64,000 nucleotides of DNA from Clostridium sp. CAG:413 (GTDB lineage: Bacteria > Bacillota > Clostridia > Oscillospirales > Acutalibacteraceae): the NCBI GenBank assembly GCA_000431775.1, contig FR888227.1:71104-135103 (forward strand), given 5' to 3'. The notes below the pieces were generated by a model that was not told where the DNA came from, made no database searches, and saw only the letters and a program-made list of their open reading frames with translations. This document shows positions 54,196 to 62,703 of the stretch, piece after piece. The position numbers and the translations under genes are program-made. Within the stretch, counting starts at the first letter, position 1. Each line of letters opens with the position of its first letter.

Positions 54196-54224
54196 ATTAT
54201 ATCGGTAATGCGAAAATAAGTCAA
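54196..54224 (-). promoter_or_regulatory. Promoter of the ABC exporter operon
   Basis: Minus-strand TTGACT (54219-54224) and perfect TATAAT (54196-54201) with exactly 17 bases between. Transcription would begin near 54188, about 30 bases before the chosen start codon. Confidence 0.85.
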
Positions 54225-54251
54225 TACAAATCAGAAGATTTTTGCTTTTTG

Positions 54252-54288
54252 TGAAAATCGCCCTAATTTTTGAAAAATCTTAGGGCGA
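54252..54288 (-). terminator. Terminator of dusB
   Basis: CGCCCTAA and TTAGGGCG form an 8-bp stem (about 54259-54287) and on the minus strand are followed by ATTTTC. It separates dusB from the ABC operon promoter. Confidence 0.65.
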
Positions 54289-54300
54289 AATGACGAACAA

Positions 54301-55272
54301 TTATTCTCCGTTTGCCGAGCGGATAACTCTCTCGGCGAGAGCCTCAAGCTGCTCCATGCTCTCGAGCGAGCCTATCTCACGGCGGAACGCTGCGGCGTTC
54401 CTCATGCCGCTGATATACCAGCCCGCGTGCTTGCGAGCCTCCCTCATGCCGACATAGCTGCCCTTGTATTCGCAGAGCCTGCCGATATGGCGCAGCATTA
54501 CCGCCATGCGCTCCTCGATTGGCGGGTCGGGCAGTATTTTGCCGCTGCTGAGGTATTCGTTTATCTGTGAGAATACCCACGGCCTGCCGAGCGCCCCCCT
54601 GCCGACCATGACAAGATCGCAGCCCGTGACCTTATACATATTCTCGGCGGAAATGGCGTCCGTCACGTCGCCGTTGCCGACGACAGGGATATTCACCGCC
54701 TGCTTGACCTGTTTGATTATGTCGAGATTTACGGGCGGGGCATACATCTGCTTCCTCGTCCTGCCGTGGACGGTTATCGCCGCAGCGCCCGCATTCTCAA
54801 GCATTTTCGCCATTTCAACGGCGTTTATGCTATCCTCATCCCAGCCCGAGCGTATCTTGACCGTGACGGGCAGAGAGACCGCCTCTGCGCATTTCTCGGT
54901 TATCCTCGCGGCAAGCTCCGGGTCACGCATCAATGCGCTTCCGCCGCCGTTGCCCGCGACCTTAGGGGCGGGGCAGCCCATATTGATATCAACGGCTCGG
55001 CAGCCCGTCTCGGCAGCCTGTTTCGCCGCCTGCGCCATTGTGTCGGGGTCGCAGCCGAATATCTGCACGGCGGCGGGGCGTTCGCTCTCTCCAAGCTGCA
55101 TGAGCAGACCCGATTTCTTATCGTGCATTGTAAGCCCCTTTGAGCTGACCATCTCGGTGACGACATACGCCGCGCCGAATTCAATGCATATCTCACGGAA
55201 GGCTCTGTCCGCAACGCCTGCCATGGGTGCGAGCGCAGCGCCGCCGTTTATCTCAAAATCTCCGATTCTCAT
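54301..55272 (-). CDS. dusB: tRNA-dihydrouridine synthase
   Basis: A 323-residue Dus flavoprotein that reduces uridine in the tRNA D-loop with NADPH. Seen: LAPMAGVADRAFREIC near 14-29, MGCPAPKVAGNGGGSALM near 96-113 (catalytic Cys in GCPAPKV), TVHGRTRKQMY near 170 and VVGNGDV near 195. The ATG at 55272 has AAGGAG six bases upstream; a TTG at 55275 is possible. Divergent from polA. Confidence 0.94.
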   Translation of the reverse strand: MRIGDFEINGGAALAPMAGVADRAFREICIEFGAAYVVTEMVSSKGLTMHDKKSGLLMQLGESERPAAVQIFGCDPDTMAQAAKQAAETGCRAVDINMGCPAPKVAGNGGGSALMRDPELAARITEKCAEAVSLPVTVKIRSGWDEDSINAVEMAKMLENAGAAAITVHGRTRKQMYAPPVNLDIIKQVKQAVNIPVVGNGDVTDAISAENMYKVTGCDLVMVGRGALGRPWVFSQINEYLSSGKILPDPPIEERMAVMLRHIGRLCEYKGSYVGMREARKHAGWYISGMRNAAAFRREIGSLESMEQLEALAERVIRSANGE

Positions 55273-55306
55273 CAATAACTCCTTTTGAACGAGCTGTTAT
55301 ATTATT

Positions 55307-55335
55307 ATAATATCATTATCTATTTACGATTTCAA
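55307..55335 (-). promoter_or_regulatory. dusB promoter
   Basis: Minus-strand TTGAAA (55330-55335) and TATTAT (55307-55312) with a 17-base spacer, about 35 bases before the dusB start. A plus-strand TATACT near 55390 may serve polA, with no good -35 box. Confidence 0.7.
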
Positions 55336-55413
55336 CCGAATTTTTGCAGGCTTTTTTCAAAAAAACGGTGAAAAATCCGAAAAGTATGTTATACTGTATG
55401 ATGAGGTGATATT

Positions 55414-57990
55414 ATGAAGCTACTTGCTCTTGACGGCAACAGCATTCTGAACCGTGCTTTTTACGGCATCAAGCTGCTCACCACCAAGGACGGCACTAAA
55501 TTCACTAACGGAATATACGGCTTTTTGAATATACTTATCAAGCTGCGTGAGGAGGTCTCCCCCGACGCGGTGGCGATAACCTTTGACGTTAAAGCGCCCA
55601 CCTTCCGTCACGAGATGTATCAGGGCTACAAGGCGAACCGCAAGGGAATGCCGCCCGAGCTTGCTCAGCAGCTGCCCGCTCTCAAGGAGCTGCTCGGCGC
55701 TCTGGGCTACAAGCTGCTTGAGGCCCCAGGCTGGGAGGCGGACGACCTGCTCGGCACTCTCGCGGGCGCTTGCAAAGAGGGCGACTTCTGCTACATTGCG
55801 ACAGGCGACAGGGATTCATTGCAGCTCGTGCGTGAGAATGTCAACGTGCTGCTCGCCTCCACTAAGATGGGCAGGCCGCAGAGTGTGCGCTACGATGAGA
55901 CAAGGGTAGCCGAGGAATACCTCGTCCCCTCGCCGAAGCTGCTGATAGACGTCAAGGCGCTCATGGGCGACAGCTCCGACTGCATCCCCGGCGTATCGGG
56001 CATAGGTCAAAAGACGGCGCAGGAGCTTGTGAGCAAATTCGGCTCGATCGACAGCATTTACTCCTCGCTCGACACGCTCGATATAAAGAAGGGCGTCCAC
56101 GACAAGCTCGCCGCCGACAGGGATATGGCATATCTCAGCCGCACCCTCGGCACCATACGCACCGACGCGCCTATAGACACGGACTATGCGGATTACATCC
56201 CGCACGAGCCCGACGCATTCAAGGTGACGGCGCTGCTCTCGGAGCTTGAAATGTTTAAGATGATAGAGCGCCTCGACCTCAAAAAAGTCCCCGCCGCACC
56301 CTCCGCCGAGGAGAATGCGCCTGAGGTCAGCACCGAAGTATACGCCCAGCAGGATCTCAGGCTGCTGCTGAACACGCTCAAAAAGGCGGGCGAAGCCTAT
56401 TTTCTCTTTGAGGACGGTATATTCTCATTCAAGACCGACAACGGCGTTGCTCAGGTGCTGCCCGGCAGCGGCGATTATGTGGAATTCTGCACGGATTTCC
56501 TCTTTGACGGCACGATAAGCAAATTCACTTACAATGTAAAGCGGCTGTATTCGTTCTTTTACGACTATTCAGCGGATATAAAGATCAATAACATTGCGGG
56601 CGACGCAATGCTCTCCGCCTATGTGCTGAACCCCTCCTCCGACGCCTACGACCTGCGCCGCATAACCGCCGAATACGCGGGCGCGGATATTCCCGACGGC
56701 GACTCTGCGGTATTCGCGGCATATCTGCCCGCCGTATTTGCCAAAATGAACGCCGCCGTTGAGGAGAACGGCCAAAAGCGCCTGCTTGACGAGATCGAGC
56801 TGCCGCTTGCCGAGGTGCTTGCCTCGATGGAGCGCGAGGGCTTCCTGGTTGACGCAAAGGGTATTGAAGAATTCGGCAAAACTCTTCAGGAGCGCATCGA
56901 GAAGTTGGTTGCGGATATCTATGAGCTTGCGGGCTATGAATTCAACCTGAATTCCCCGAAGCAGCTCGGCGAAGCGCTGTTTGAGCGCATGGGTCTGCCC
57001 GCAAAGAAAAAGACAAAGAGCGGCTATTCCACCAACGCCGAGGTACTCGAGGGTCTGGCTCAGGATTATCCCGTGGTGGCGATGATTCTCGAATACCGCA
57101 CCCTTGCGAAGCTGAAATCCACCTATTGCGACGGCCTGCTCAAGGCAATTGCGCCCGATGGCAGGATACACTCGACCCTAAACCAGACCGAGACCCGCAC
57201 GGGCAGGATATCCTCGACCGAGCCGAACCTGCAAAACATCCCCGTGCGCTCCGAGCTCGGCAAGGAGATGAGGAAATTCTTCATCGCCAAGGAGGGCAGC
57301 CTGCTTGTGGACGCGGACTACTCACAGATAGAGCTGCGCGTGCTCGCCCATGTGGCAAACGACAAGAATATGCTCGACGCCTTCAACAACGGCGACGATA
57401 TACACGCCATAACCGCCTCCCAGGTATTCAACATGCCGCTGATGATGGTCACTCCGCTTATGAGGAGCAGAGCCAAGGCGGTGAATTTCGGCATAGTCTA
57501 CGGCATAGGCGCCTTCTCGCTCGCAAAGGATATCGGCGTCACCCGCGCCGAGGCCGACAGCTATATCAAGGGCTATCTCGCCCACTTCAGCGGCGTTGAC
57601 CGCTATATGAAAGAGGTCATTGAGAAGGCAAAGGAAAACGGCTATGTCGAGACCGTATTCGCCCGCCGCAGATATCTGCCCGAGCTGCGCTCGTCAAACG
57701 GCATGATGCGTGCCTTCGGCGAGAGGGTCGCCCGCAATATGCCGATTCAGGGCACGGCGGCGGATATCATCAAAATAGCGATGATAAGGGTCTACCGCGA
57801 GCTAAAAAAGCAGTGCTTCGGCGCAAGACTGATAATGCAGGTGCACGATGAGCTGATAATTGAAGCCCCCGCCGAGGAAGCGGACAAGGTCGCAAGCATA
57901 GTCAAGCGTGAAATGGAGCACGCAGTCAAGATGCGCGTGAGTATGCAGACGGATGTCGGCGTCGGAAAGAGCTGGTACGAGTCAAAGTAG
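55414..57990 (+). CDS. polA: DNA polymerase I
   Basis: An 858-residue family A polymerase used in Okazaki-fragment maturation and repair. Domain order: 5'-3' exonuclease (1 to about 285; AFYGIKLLTTKDG, GWEADDLLGT, GDRDSLQLV, GDSSDCIPGVSGIG), a degenerate 3'-5' exonuclease-like region (about 300-460, with the proofreading acidic residues not evident), and the polymerase domain. Motif A VDADYSQIELRVLAH is near 640, the O-helix RSRAKAVNFGIVYG near 690 and motif C VHDELIIEAP near 815. Proofreading is probably lost, as in several Firmicutes. Confidence 0.96.
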   Translation: MKLLALDGNSILNRAFYGIKLLTTKDGTKFTNGIYGFLNILIKLREEVSPDAVAITFDVKAPTFRHEMYQGYKANRKGMPPELAQQLPALKELLGALGYKLLEAPGWEADDLLGTLAGACKEGDFCYIATGDRDSLQLVRENVNVLLASTKMGRPQSVRYDETRVAEEYLVPSPKLLIDVKALMGDSSDCIPGVSGIGQKTAQELVSKFGSIDSIYSSLDTLDIKKGVHDKLAADRDMAYLSRTLGTIRTDAPIDTDYADYIPHEPDAFKVTALLSELEMFKMIERLDLKKVPAAPSAEENAPEVSTEVYAQQDLRLLLNTLKKAGEAYFLFEDGIFSFKTDNGVAQVLPGSGDYVEFCTDFLFDGTISKFTYNVKRLYSFFYDYSADIKINNIAGDAMLSAYVLNPSSDAYDLRRITAEYAGADIPDGDSAVFAAYLPAVFAKMNAAVEENGQKRLLDEIELPLAEVLASMEREGFLVDAKGIEEFGKTLQERIEKLVADIYELAGYEFNLNSPKQLGEALFERMGLPAKKKTKSGYSTNAEVLEGLAQDYPVVAMILEYRTLAKLKSTYCDGLLKAIAPDGRIHSTLNQTETRTGRISSTEPNLQNIPVRSELGKEMRKFFIAKEGSLLVDADYSQIELRVLAHVANDKNMLDAFNNGDDIHAITASQVFNMPLMMVTPLMRSRAKAVNFGIVYGIGAFSLAKDIGVTRAEADSYIKGYLAHFSGVDRYMKEVIEKAKENGYVETVFARRRYLPELRSSNGMMRAFGERVARNMPIQGTAADIIKIAMIRVYRELKKQCFGARLIMQVHDELIIEAPAEEADKVASIVKREMEHAVKMRVSMQTDVGVGKSWYESK

Positions 57991-58005
57991 AATAAACGGA
58001 TATAA

Positions 58006-58054
58006 AAATCGCCCTCGGCAGCTCGGTTGAGCCGTCGGGGGCGATAAATTTTTA
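58006..58054. terminator. Bidirectional terminator between polA and pckG
   Basis: ATCGCCC(T)CGGC and GCCG(TC)GGGGGCGAT pair around AGCTCGGTTGA. T-runs flank both sides (TAAATTTTTATT on plus, ATTTTTATAT on minus), fitting the convergent ends of polA and pckG. Confidence 0.85.
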
Positions 58055-59836
58055 TTATTTGTTGACGTTTGCCTTAAGAGTCTCAAGCTCTGCCTTAAGG
58101 GTTGCGGGCAGTCTGTCAAACTTCGAGTAGAATTCCTCGATACCTGCGACCTCGTCCCTCCAAAGGGCGGTATCAACACTGAGGATCTCTTTGAGCTGAT
58201 CCTTGCTGACCTCGTCCTCGATGCCCTCAAGGTTGATATCCTCAGCCTTGGGAACGAAGCCGATCGGGGTCTCAACTGCGTCGACCTTGCCCTCGCAGCG
58301 GTCGATTATCCAATCGAGCACGCGGAGGTTGTCGCCGAAACCGGGCCACAGGAAGTTGCCCTCGTCGTCCTTACGGAACCAGTTGACGTTGAAGATCTTG
58401 GGAGCCTTATCAGCGTCAAGGCCTGCGCCGATGTCGATCCAATGCTGCCAATAATCAGCCATGTTGTAGCCGCAGAACGGAAGCATAGCCATCGGGTCTC
58501 TTCTGACAACGCCGACTGCGCCTGAGGCGGCGGCGGTGGTCTCGGAAGCCATTATCGAGCCGACGAATACGCCGTGATCCCAGTCTCTTGACTGATATAC
58601 CAGCGGAGCGAGCTTAGCGCGTCTGCCGCCGAATACGAATGCAGAGATGGGCACGCCGTGAAGATTCTCAAACTCGGGGCTGATGCAGGGGCAGTTCTTT
58701 GCGGGTGCGGTGAAGCGGCTGTTGGGATGAGCGCCCTTCTCTGTGCTGGTCTTGCCGTTCCAGGGGTTGCCCTTCCAGTCTATGCCGTTCTCGGGAGGAT
58801 TCTTGTCGAGACCTTCCCACCAGACGGTGTTGTTATCCGCATTGTAAGCGACGTTGGTGAATATGGTGCCCTTCTTGGTGGAAGCAAGAGCGTTGGGGTT
58901 GGATTTCTCGTTGGTGCCGGGTGCAACGCCGAAGAAGCCGTTCTCGGGGTTGATGGCATAGAGCCTGCCGTCCTCGCCCTTTCTGATCCACGAAATATCG
59001 TCGCCGACGCACCATACGCGGTAGCCCTTCTTATAATATCCCTCGGGAGGAATAAGCATGGCAAGGTTGGTCTTGCCGCAGGCTGAGGGGAATGCGGCGC
59101 AGATGTATTTGATCTCGCCGTTGGGCTTCTGGAGACCGAGAATGAGCATATGCTCCGCCTGCCAGCCTTCGTTTCTGCCCTGATAGGAAGCGATACGCAG
59201 AGCGAAGCACTTCTTGCCGAGCAGGACGTTTCCGCCGTAACCGGAGTTAACGGAGATGATGGTGTTATCCTGCGGGAACTGGCAGATATATCTCTTCTCT
59301 TCGTCGATGTCACACTTGCAGTGGAGGCCTCTTACCCAGTCGTCACTGTCGCCGAGAGCCTCAAGCACCTTCTTGCCGACTCTGGTCATTATAGCCATGT
59401 TGAGCACAACATAGATGCTGTCGGTAAGCTCGATGCCTATCTTGGAGAACTTGGAGCCAACGGGGCCCATGGAGTAAGGAATAACATACATGGTTCTGCC
59501 CTTGTAGCTGTCCCTTGCGATATCATAGAGCATCTTATATGCCTCTGAGGGCTCCATCCAGTTATTGGTGGGGCCTGCCTCCTCCTTGGTGGGGGCGCAG
59601 ATGAAAGTCCTGCCCTCAACTCTTGCAACGTCGTTGACGGCGGTGCGGTGGAGATAGCAATCGGGCAGAAGCTCCTGATTGAGCTTTATCATTTCGCCGG
59701 TCGAGCAAGCCTCTGCACGCAGAGCCTCGATCTGCTCGTCGCTGCCGTCTATCCAGACGACTTTGTCGGGCTTCACGAGATCAATTTTTTCATTGATCCA
59801 TGAAAGAACGCTTTTATTGGCAGTCATATTTTCCAT
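58055..59836 (-). CDS. pckG: Phosphoenolpyruvate carboxykinase (GTP)
   Basis: A 593-residue GTP-dependent PEPCK interconverting oxaloacetate and PEP with CO2. In a fumarate/malate-using anaerobe it may run toward oxaloacetate. GTP-type signature FPSACGKTNLAML (P-loop with hyperreactive Cys) near 275-287, VGDDISWI near 303, and FGGRRAKLAPLVYQSRDW near 420. Start at 59836 has GGAG; an earlier ATG at 59866 lies before that site. It has a consensus promoter and a long leader. Confidence 0.97.
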   Translation of the reverse strand: MENMTANKSVLSWINEKIDLVKPDKVVWIDGSDEQIEALRAEACSTGEMIKLNQELLPDCYLHRTAVNDVARVEGRTFICAPTKEEAGPTNNWMEPSEAYKMLYDIARDSYKGRTMYVIPYSMGPVGSKFSKIGIELTDSIYVVLNMAIMTRVGKKVLEALGDSDDWVRGLHCKCDIDEEKRYICQFPQDNTIISVNSGYGGNVLLGKKCFALRIASYQGRNEGWQAEHMLILGLQKPNGEIKYICAAFPSACGKTNLAMLIPPEGYYKKGYRVWCVGDDISWIRKGEDGRLYAINPENGFFGVAPGTNEKSNPNALASTKKGTIFTNVAYNADNNTVWWEGLDKNPPENGIDWKGNPWNGKTSTEKGAHPNSRFTAPAKNCPCISPEFENLHGVPISAFVFGGRRAKLAPLVYQSRDWDHGVFVGSIMASETTAAASGAVGVVRRDPMAMLPFCGYNMADYWQHWIDIGAGLDADKAPKIFNVNWFRKDDEGNFLWPGFGDNLRVLDWIIDRCEGKVDAVETPIGFVPKAEDINLEGIEDEVSKDQLKEILSVDTALWRDEVAGIEEFYSKFDRLPATLKAELETLKANVNK

Positions 59837-59952
59837 AATTTTTCTCCTTTCATCGTGGAAAACCAACTAAAAATATACAAATTCAGGTCGCGCCGAAGCG
59901 GCTTTTTTACGCTCTTTGACGAACGTATTTTATCTCCGCTCCATCTTTTCCC
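59837..59952 (-). promoter_or_regulatory. Long 5' leader of pckG
   Basis: About 115 bases separate the predicted transcription start from the start codon. It contains a short GCCG-CTTC-CGGC-type hairpin (about 59892-59905) preceded by AAAAAAG on the minus strand and an AT-rich tail before the GGAG site. No known riboswitch consensus was recognised. A regulatory role is inference from length only. Confidence 0.35.
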
Positions 59953-59958
59953 ATCGTA

Positions 59959-59986
59959 ATTATAGCATAAAATCCTCGAATGTCAA
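59959..59986 (-). promoter_or_regulatory. pckG promoter
   Basis: Minus-strand perfect TTGACA (59981-59986) and perfect TATAAT (59959-59964) with a 16-base spacer. Confidence 0.85.
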
Positions 59987-60032
59987 GATTTTGCAGCAAA
60001 AAGACACAAAAAATTCATAATTCGGGCGAATT

Positions 60033-61049
60033 TTAATATTCCGCCGCGTCAATCGGCATTGTGGCGAAGGCGTTAAGCTCCAATCCTGCAATATTACCGC
60101 TTTTGAACTCATAAAATCCCTGCGCTCCGACCATAGCCGCATTGTCGCCGCAAAGTGAGAGCTGCGGCATATAGAGCTGCCAGCCCTTCTCGCCGCAAAG
60201 GGTTTGCATCCTCGCCCTGAGGCGTGAATTTGCAGAAACACCGCCCGCAAGAGCGATCTTTGTGAAGCCGAATTCCTCGGCGGCCTTTACGGTGTTGCCC
60301 GCGAGGCAGTCAACGACGGTCTCGATGCAGCTCGCGCCGAGGTCGGGCACGCTTATCTCTATCCCCTTTTGCTTTGCGTTGTGGATGACGTTAACAACGG
60401 CGGTCTTTAGCCCCGAGAAGCTGAAGTCGTATTTGCCGCCGTCCACATGGGGGTGCGGCAGCTTATAGAGCGTGGGGTCGCCGTCCTTGCTGACTCGGTC
60501 GAGATTCAGCCCGCCGGGGTAATCAAGCCCCATGGCTCTCGCAGATTTATCCATGCATTCGCCCGCGGCGTCGTCGCGAGTCCTGCCGATAACCGTGAAA
60601 TCCGTGTAGCTGTTGACCGCCACGATATGGCTGTGACCGCCCGAGACGACAAGGCAGAGGAACGGCGGCTCAAGCTCGGAGTTTGTAATGTAATTCGCCG
60701 CAATGTGAGAGCGCAGATGATGCACCGGCACGAGCGGAATGCCCGTTGCGTATGAAAGCCCCTTTGCGAAATTCACGCCGACGAGCAGCGCCCCGATAAG
60801 GCCGGGCGCATAGGTCACTGCAATGGCGTCGATATCGCCGAAGCCGACGCCCGCGTCGCTCATCGCCTTGCTCACAACGCCGCTTATCGCCTGGGCGTGC
60901 ATCCTTGAGGCTATCTCGGGCACCACGCCGCCATATATAATATGTTCACTGACCTGCGAAGCTATTACGCTTGACAGAACTTTCCTGCCGTCCTCGACCA
61001 CGGCCGCCGCCGTTTCGTCGCAGGACGACTCGATTGCAAGTATCTTCAT
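60033..61049 (-). CDS. tsaD: tRNA N6-adenosine threonylcarbamoyltransferase TsaD
   Basis: A 338-residue TsaD (Kae1/Qri7 family), which makes t6A37 in ANN-decoding tRNAs together with TsaB and TsaE. Seen: ILAIESSCDETAAAVV start, PVHHLRSHIAANY (metal His ligands) near 110, VSGGHSHIV near 134 and AGGVSANSRLR near 268. The second of two adjacent ATG codons is chosen from GAGGT spacing. It follows rimI by 4 bases; tsaB and tsaE are not in the window. Confidence 0.96.
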   Translation of the reverse strand: MKILAIESSCDETAAAVVEDGRKVLSSVIASQVSEHIIYGGVVPEIASRMHAQAISGVVSKAMSDAGVGFGDIDAIAVTYAPGLIGALLVGVNFAKGLSYATGIPLVPVHHLRSHIAANYITNSELEPPFLCLVVSGGHSHIVAVNSYTDFTVIGRTRDDAAGECMDKSARAMGLDYPGGLNLDRVSKDGDPTLYKLPHPHVDGGKYDFSFSGLKTAVVNVIHNAKQKGIEISVPDLGASCIETVVDCLAGNTVKAAEEFGFTKIALAGGVSANSRLRARMQTLCGEKGWQLYMPQLSLCGDNAAMVGAQGFYEFKSGNIAGLELNAFATMPIDAAEY

Positions 61050-61053
61050 CATA

Positions 61054-61509
61054 CTACCTCACATTAAAATACTTTGTATATATTACCCCGTCCTCCTGCG
61101 GGCGGGTGTAGAAATTCTTTCTGACCCCGACGGGCTTGAAGCCCTCGGATTCATAGAGCGCGCGGGCGGGCGAATTGCCAACCCTCACCTCAAGGGTTAT
61201 GAATTCGCAATTCCTAAGCTCCGCGCCGCCGCAGGCAGCTCTGAGCAGCGCCCTGCCGACCCCGCAGCGCCTTGCCGCCGAAGTGACGGCGACATTCGTG
61301 ATATACGCTTCGCCGCATATCTCCTGCACGCCGATATACCCGAGCAATTCGCCGTGTTCCTCCGAAACGGCGACCAGGAAATGCGAGAGCGGATTTGACA
61401 GCTCTTCGGCAAGCCCCTCATAGCTCCACGGGCTTGAGAAGCATTCCTTTTCAAGCTCCGCAACGGCGGCGATATGCTCCCGACTCATGTCGGCAACGGT
61501 GAAATTCAT
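61054..61509 (-). CDS. rimI: Ribosomal protein S18 alanine N-acetyltransferase RimI
   Basis: A 151-residue GNAT acetyltransferase. The acetyl-CoA pantetheine loop is readable as VTSAARRCGVGRALLRAACG near 73-92; the typical LEVRVGNSPARALYESEGFKPVGVRKNFY end near 105-135 matches RimI (LEVRxSNxxAxxLYxxxGF). Gene pairing with tsaD is conserved in many bacteria. It overlaps the phosphatase gene stop by 4 bases. Confidence 0.93.
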   Translation of the reverse strand: MNFTVADMSREHIAAVAELEKECFSSPWSYEGLAEELSNPLSHFLVAVSEEHGELLGYIGVQEICGEAYITNVAVTSAARRCGVGRALLRAACGGAELRNCEFITLEVRVGNSPARALYESEGFKPVGVRKNFYTRPQEDGVIYTKYFNVR

Positions 61510-61943
61510 CTCTCACCCTCCCCGACAAGGCTGTCGAACTGCTCGGCAAGCGCCGCTTTTATCGCATTGGCGCAGATGATGTATGTCTCAAGATCCCCGC
61601 CGTAGGGGTCGGGCACTCCTCCGCCGAGGACGGTGACCTTCTCCGTCGGCACATAGAGCGACAGGCTCGCCGCCTGCTCACGGGTCATACAGACGAATTC
61701 ATCGGTCTCATCGAGGATGTATGAAGTTATGCGCCTCGCACGGTGGGCGGAGATATCGACCCCGAAGCGCTCGGCGGCTTTAACGGCGTTGTCGCAGGCG
61801 GAGTCGCCCGTCATGGCAAAAAGCCCCGCGCTCGAGCATTCTACGCCCTTAACGCCTCTGTCGGCAAGCATTTTTTTGAATATGCCCTCCGCCATAGGGC
61901 TGCGGCAGGTGTTGCCCGTGCAGACAAAAAGTATCCTCTTCAT
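61506..61943 (-). CDS. Low-molecular-weight protein-tyrosine phosphatase
   Basis: A 145-residue LMW-PTP/arsenate-reductase-fold enzyme. The catalytic P-loop CTGNTCRS gives C8 and R14; the general acid is the Asp in VPDPYGGDLETY near 112. The ATG at 61943 (GGGGGCGAGAG upstream) is fixed because an earlier ATG at 62006 falls inside the promoter -35 box. Such enzymes dephosphorylate bacterial tyrosine kinases or their targets; a protein-arginine phosphatase (YwlE-like, Thr in place of a P-loop residue) is an alternative, and the P-loop here (CTGNTCRS) has exactly that Thr. Coupled with rimI and tsaD. Confidence 0.9.
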   Translation of the reverse strand: MKRILFVCTGNTCRSPMAEGIFKKMLADRGVKGVECSSAGLFAMTGDSACDNAVKAAERFGVDISAHRARRITSYILDETDEFVCMTREQAASLSLYVPTEKVTVLGGGVPDPYGGDLETYIICANAIKAALAEQFDSLVGEGER

Positions 61944-61977
61944 TCTCTCGCCCCCGTCGAATTCAAACTGATTTAAT

Positions 61978-62006
61978 ATTTTATCATAATTATCCGCCGT
62001 TTTCAA
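61978..62006 (-). promoter_or_regulatory. Promoter of the phosphatase-rimI-tsaD operon
   Basis: Minus-strand TTGAAA (62001-62006) and TAAAAT (61978-61983) with a 17-base spacer, 34 bases before the phosphatase start. Confidence 0.7.
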
Positions 62007-62222
62007 TTGAAAATGCGAAAATATCCCGCGTGAAAAAATCTTTGCCGCATTCCCTTTACTTTTGCGGCTGTTATACTATACTGAGGTCATCAAGCCGTAC
62101 CCCCGGCGAAAGGAGACCGTCCATTAAGGATTTTATAAGACGGGCGGCTCTGCCTTCTTACGGAAGCAAAGTTCCATGCATTCGTTCACTTCGGTCACAG
62201 CTCCCGCTCCTGTCCCGGATGA
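62007..62222. other. Gene-free stretch ahead of the decayed remnant
   Basis: No convincing gene. A plus-strand TATACT near 62077 and AAAGGAGA at 62109-62116 look like an old promoter and ribosome site, but the frame behind them lacks an ATG and has no recognisable protein. The part around 62160-62240 (GCATTCGTTCACTTCGGTCA and on) may be inserted repeat sequence. Confidence 0.4.
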
Positions 62223-62417
62223 GGCACGGCGACCGAGGAGCCCTCGGGTTTTCACCCCGCCGCCCTTGACTGCGACGGCACGGACAATGTATTTGAAGTC
62301 ACCACCGTCGGTAACAAGCGCGTCGTGCCCCTGAACGGTCTGACGACCGATATGCTCAGGCTACTCGTCACCTCGTCAAGAGACACGCCCGAATTCGGCA
62401 AGATCTCCGTATATTAA
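62223..62417 (+). pseudogene. C-terminal remnant of a larger protein (discoidin/sugar-binding-like tail)
   Basis: An open frame of 64 codons, bounded upstream by a stop, ends at TAA 62415-62417. Its last ~50 residues read like a folded C-terminal end: LDCDGTDNVFEV, VTTVGNKRVVPLNGLTT and MLRLLVTSSRDTPEFGKISVY. The LRLLVTSSRDTP...GKISVY ending is typical of F5/8-type (discoidin) domains on secreted glycosidases. A terminator follows 9 bases later, as after a real gene. There is no start codon or front half. A truncated relic is the best reading. Confidence 0.55.
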
Positions 62418-62425
62418 GCAATAGC

Positions 62426-62457
62426 AAAAGCGGCAGAGGCTCTCCCCTGCAGCTTTT
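62426..62457 (+). terminator. Terminator-like hairpin after the remnant
   Basis: AAAAGCGGCAGAGG and CCCCTGCAGCTTTT form an interrupted stem over CTCT, with T-runs on both sides (GCTTTTCAC on plus). It supports the idea that a gene once ended at 62417. Confidence 0.6.
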
Positions 62458-62633
62458 CACTTGACTTTTGCCGCCGCATATGACAGAACGCAAAAAAGCA
62501 AAACCCCTTATCCGTCTACCACGCATCTCCCGACGAATAAGCCGTTCTTGCACGCAGCCTTGTGAATGGTGCACAAATTTTTGGCTACAATTTTGTGAAC
62601 AAAAACGGTCATTGAAATTTGTGCATAAATACT

Positions 62634-62662
62634 TTGATGTCAGAGAGTGCTTTTGCTATAAT
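62634..62662 (+). promoter_or_regulatory. Promoter of the TIM-barrel gene
   Basis: TTGATG (62634-62639) and perfect TATAAT (62657-62662) with a 17-base spacer, 42 bases before the start codon. Confidence 0.7.
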
Positions 62663-62703
62663 GAAATCAGGTAGCTTTGGGTATTGGTGAGGAGAGAAAA
62701 AAA

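Noticed and set aside
59887-59912. A plus-strand terminator (GCCGAAGCGGC then TTTTTT) in the pckG leader
   Set aside because: No plus-strand gene ends nearby; a 4-bp stem is too weak; read instead as a minus-strand leader hairpin.
62030-62269. Small protein of about 79 residues starting at ATG 62030
   Set aside because: It crosses promoter-like sequence, has no ribosome site or recognisable domain, and runs out of frame through the relic.
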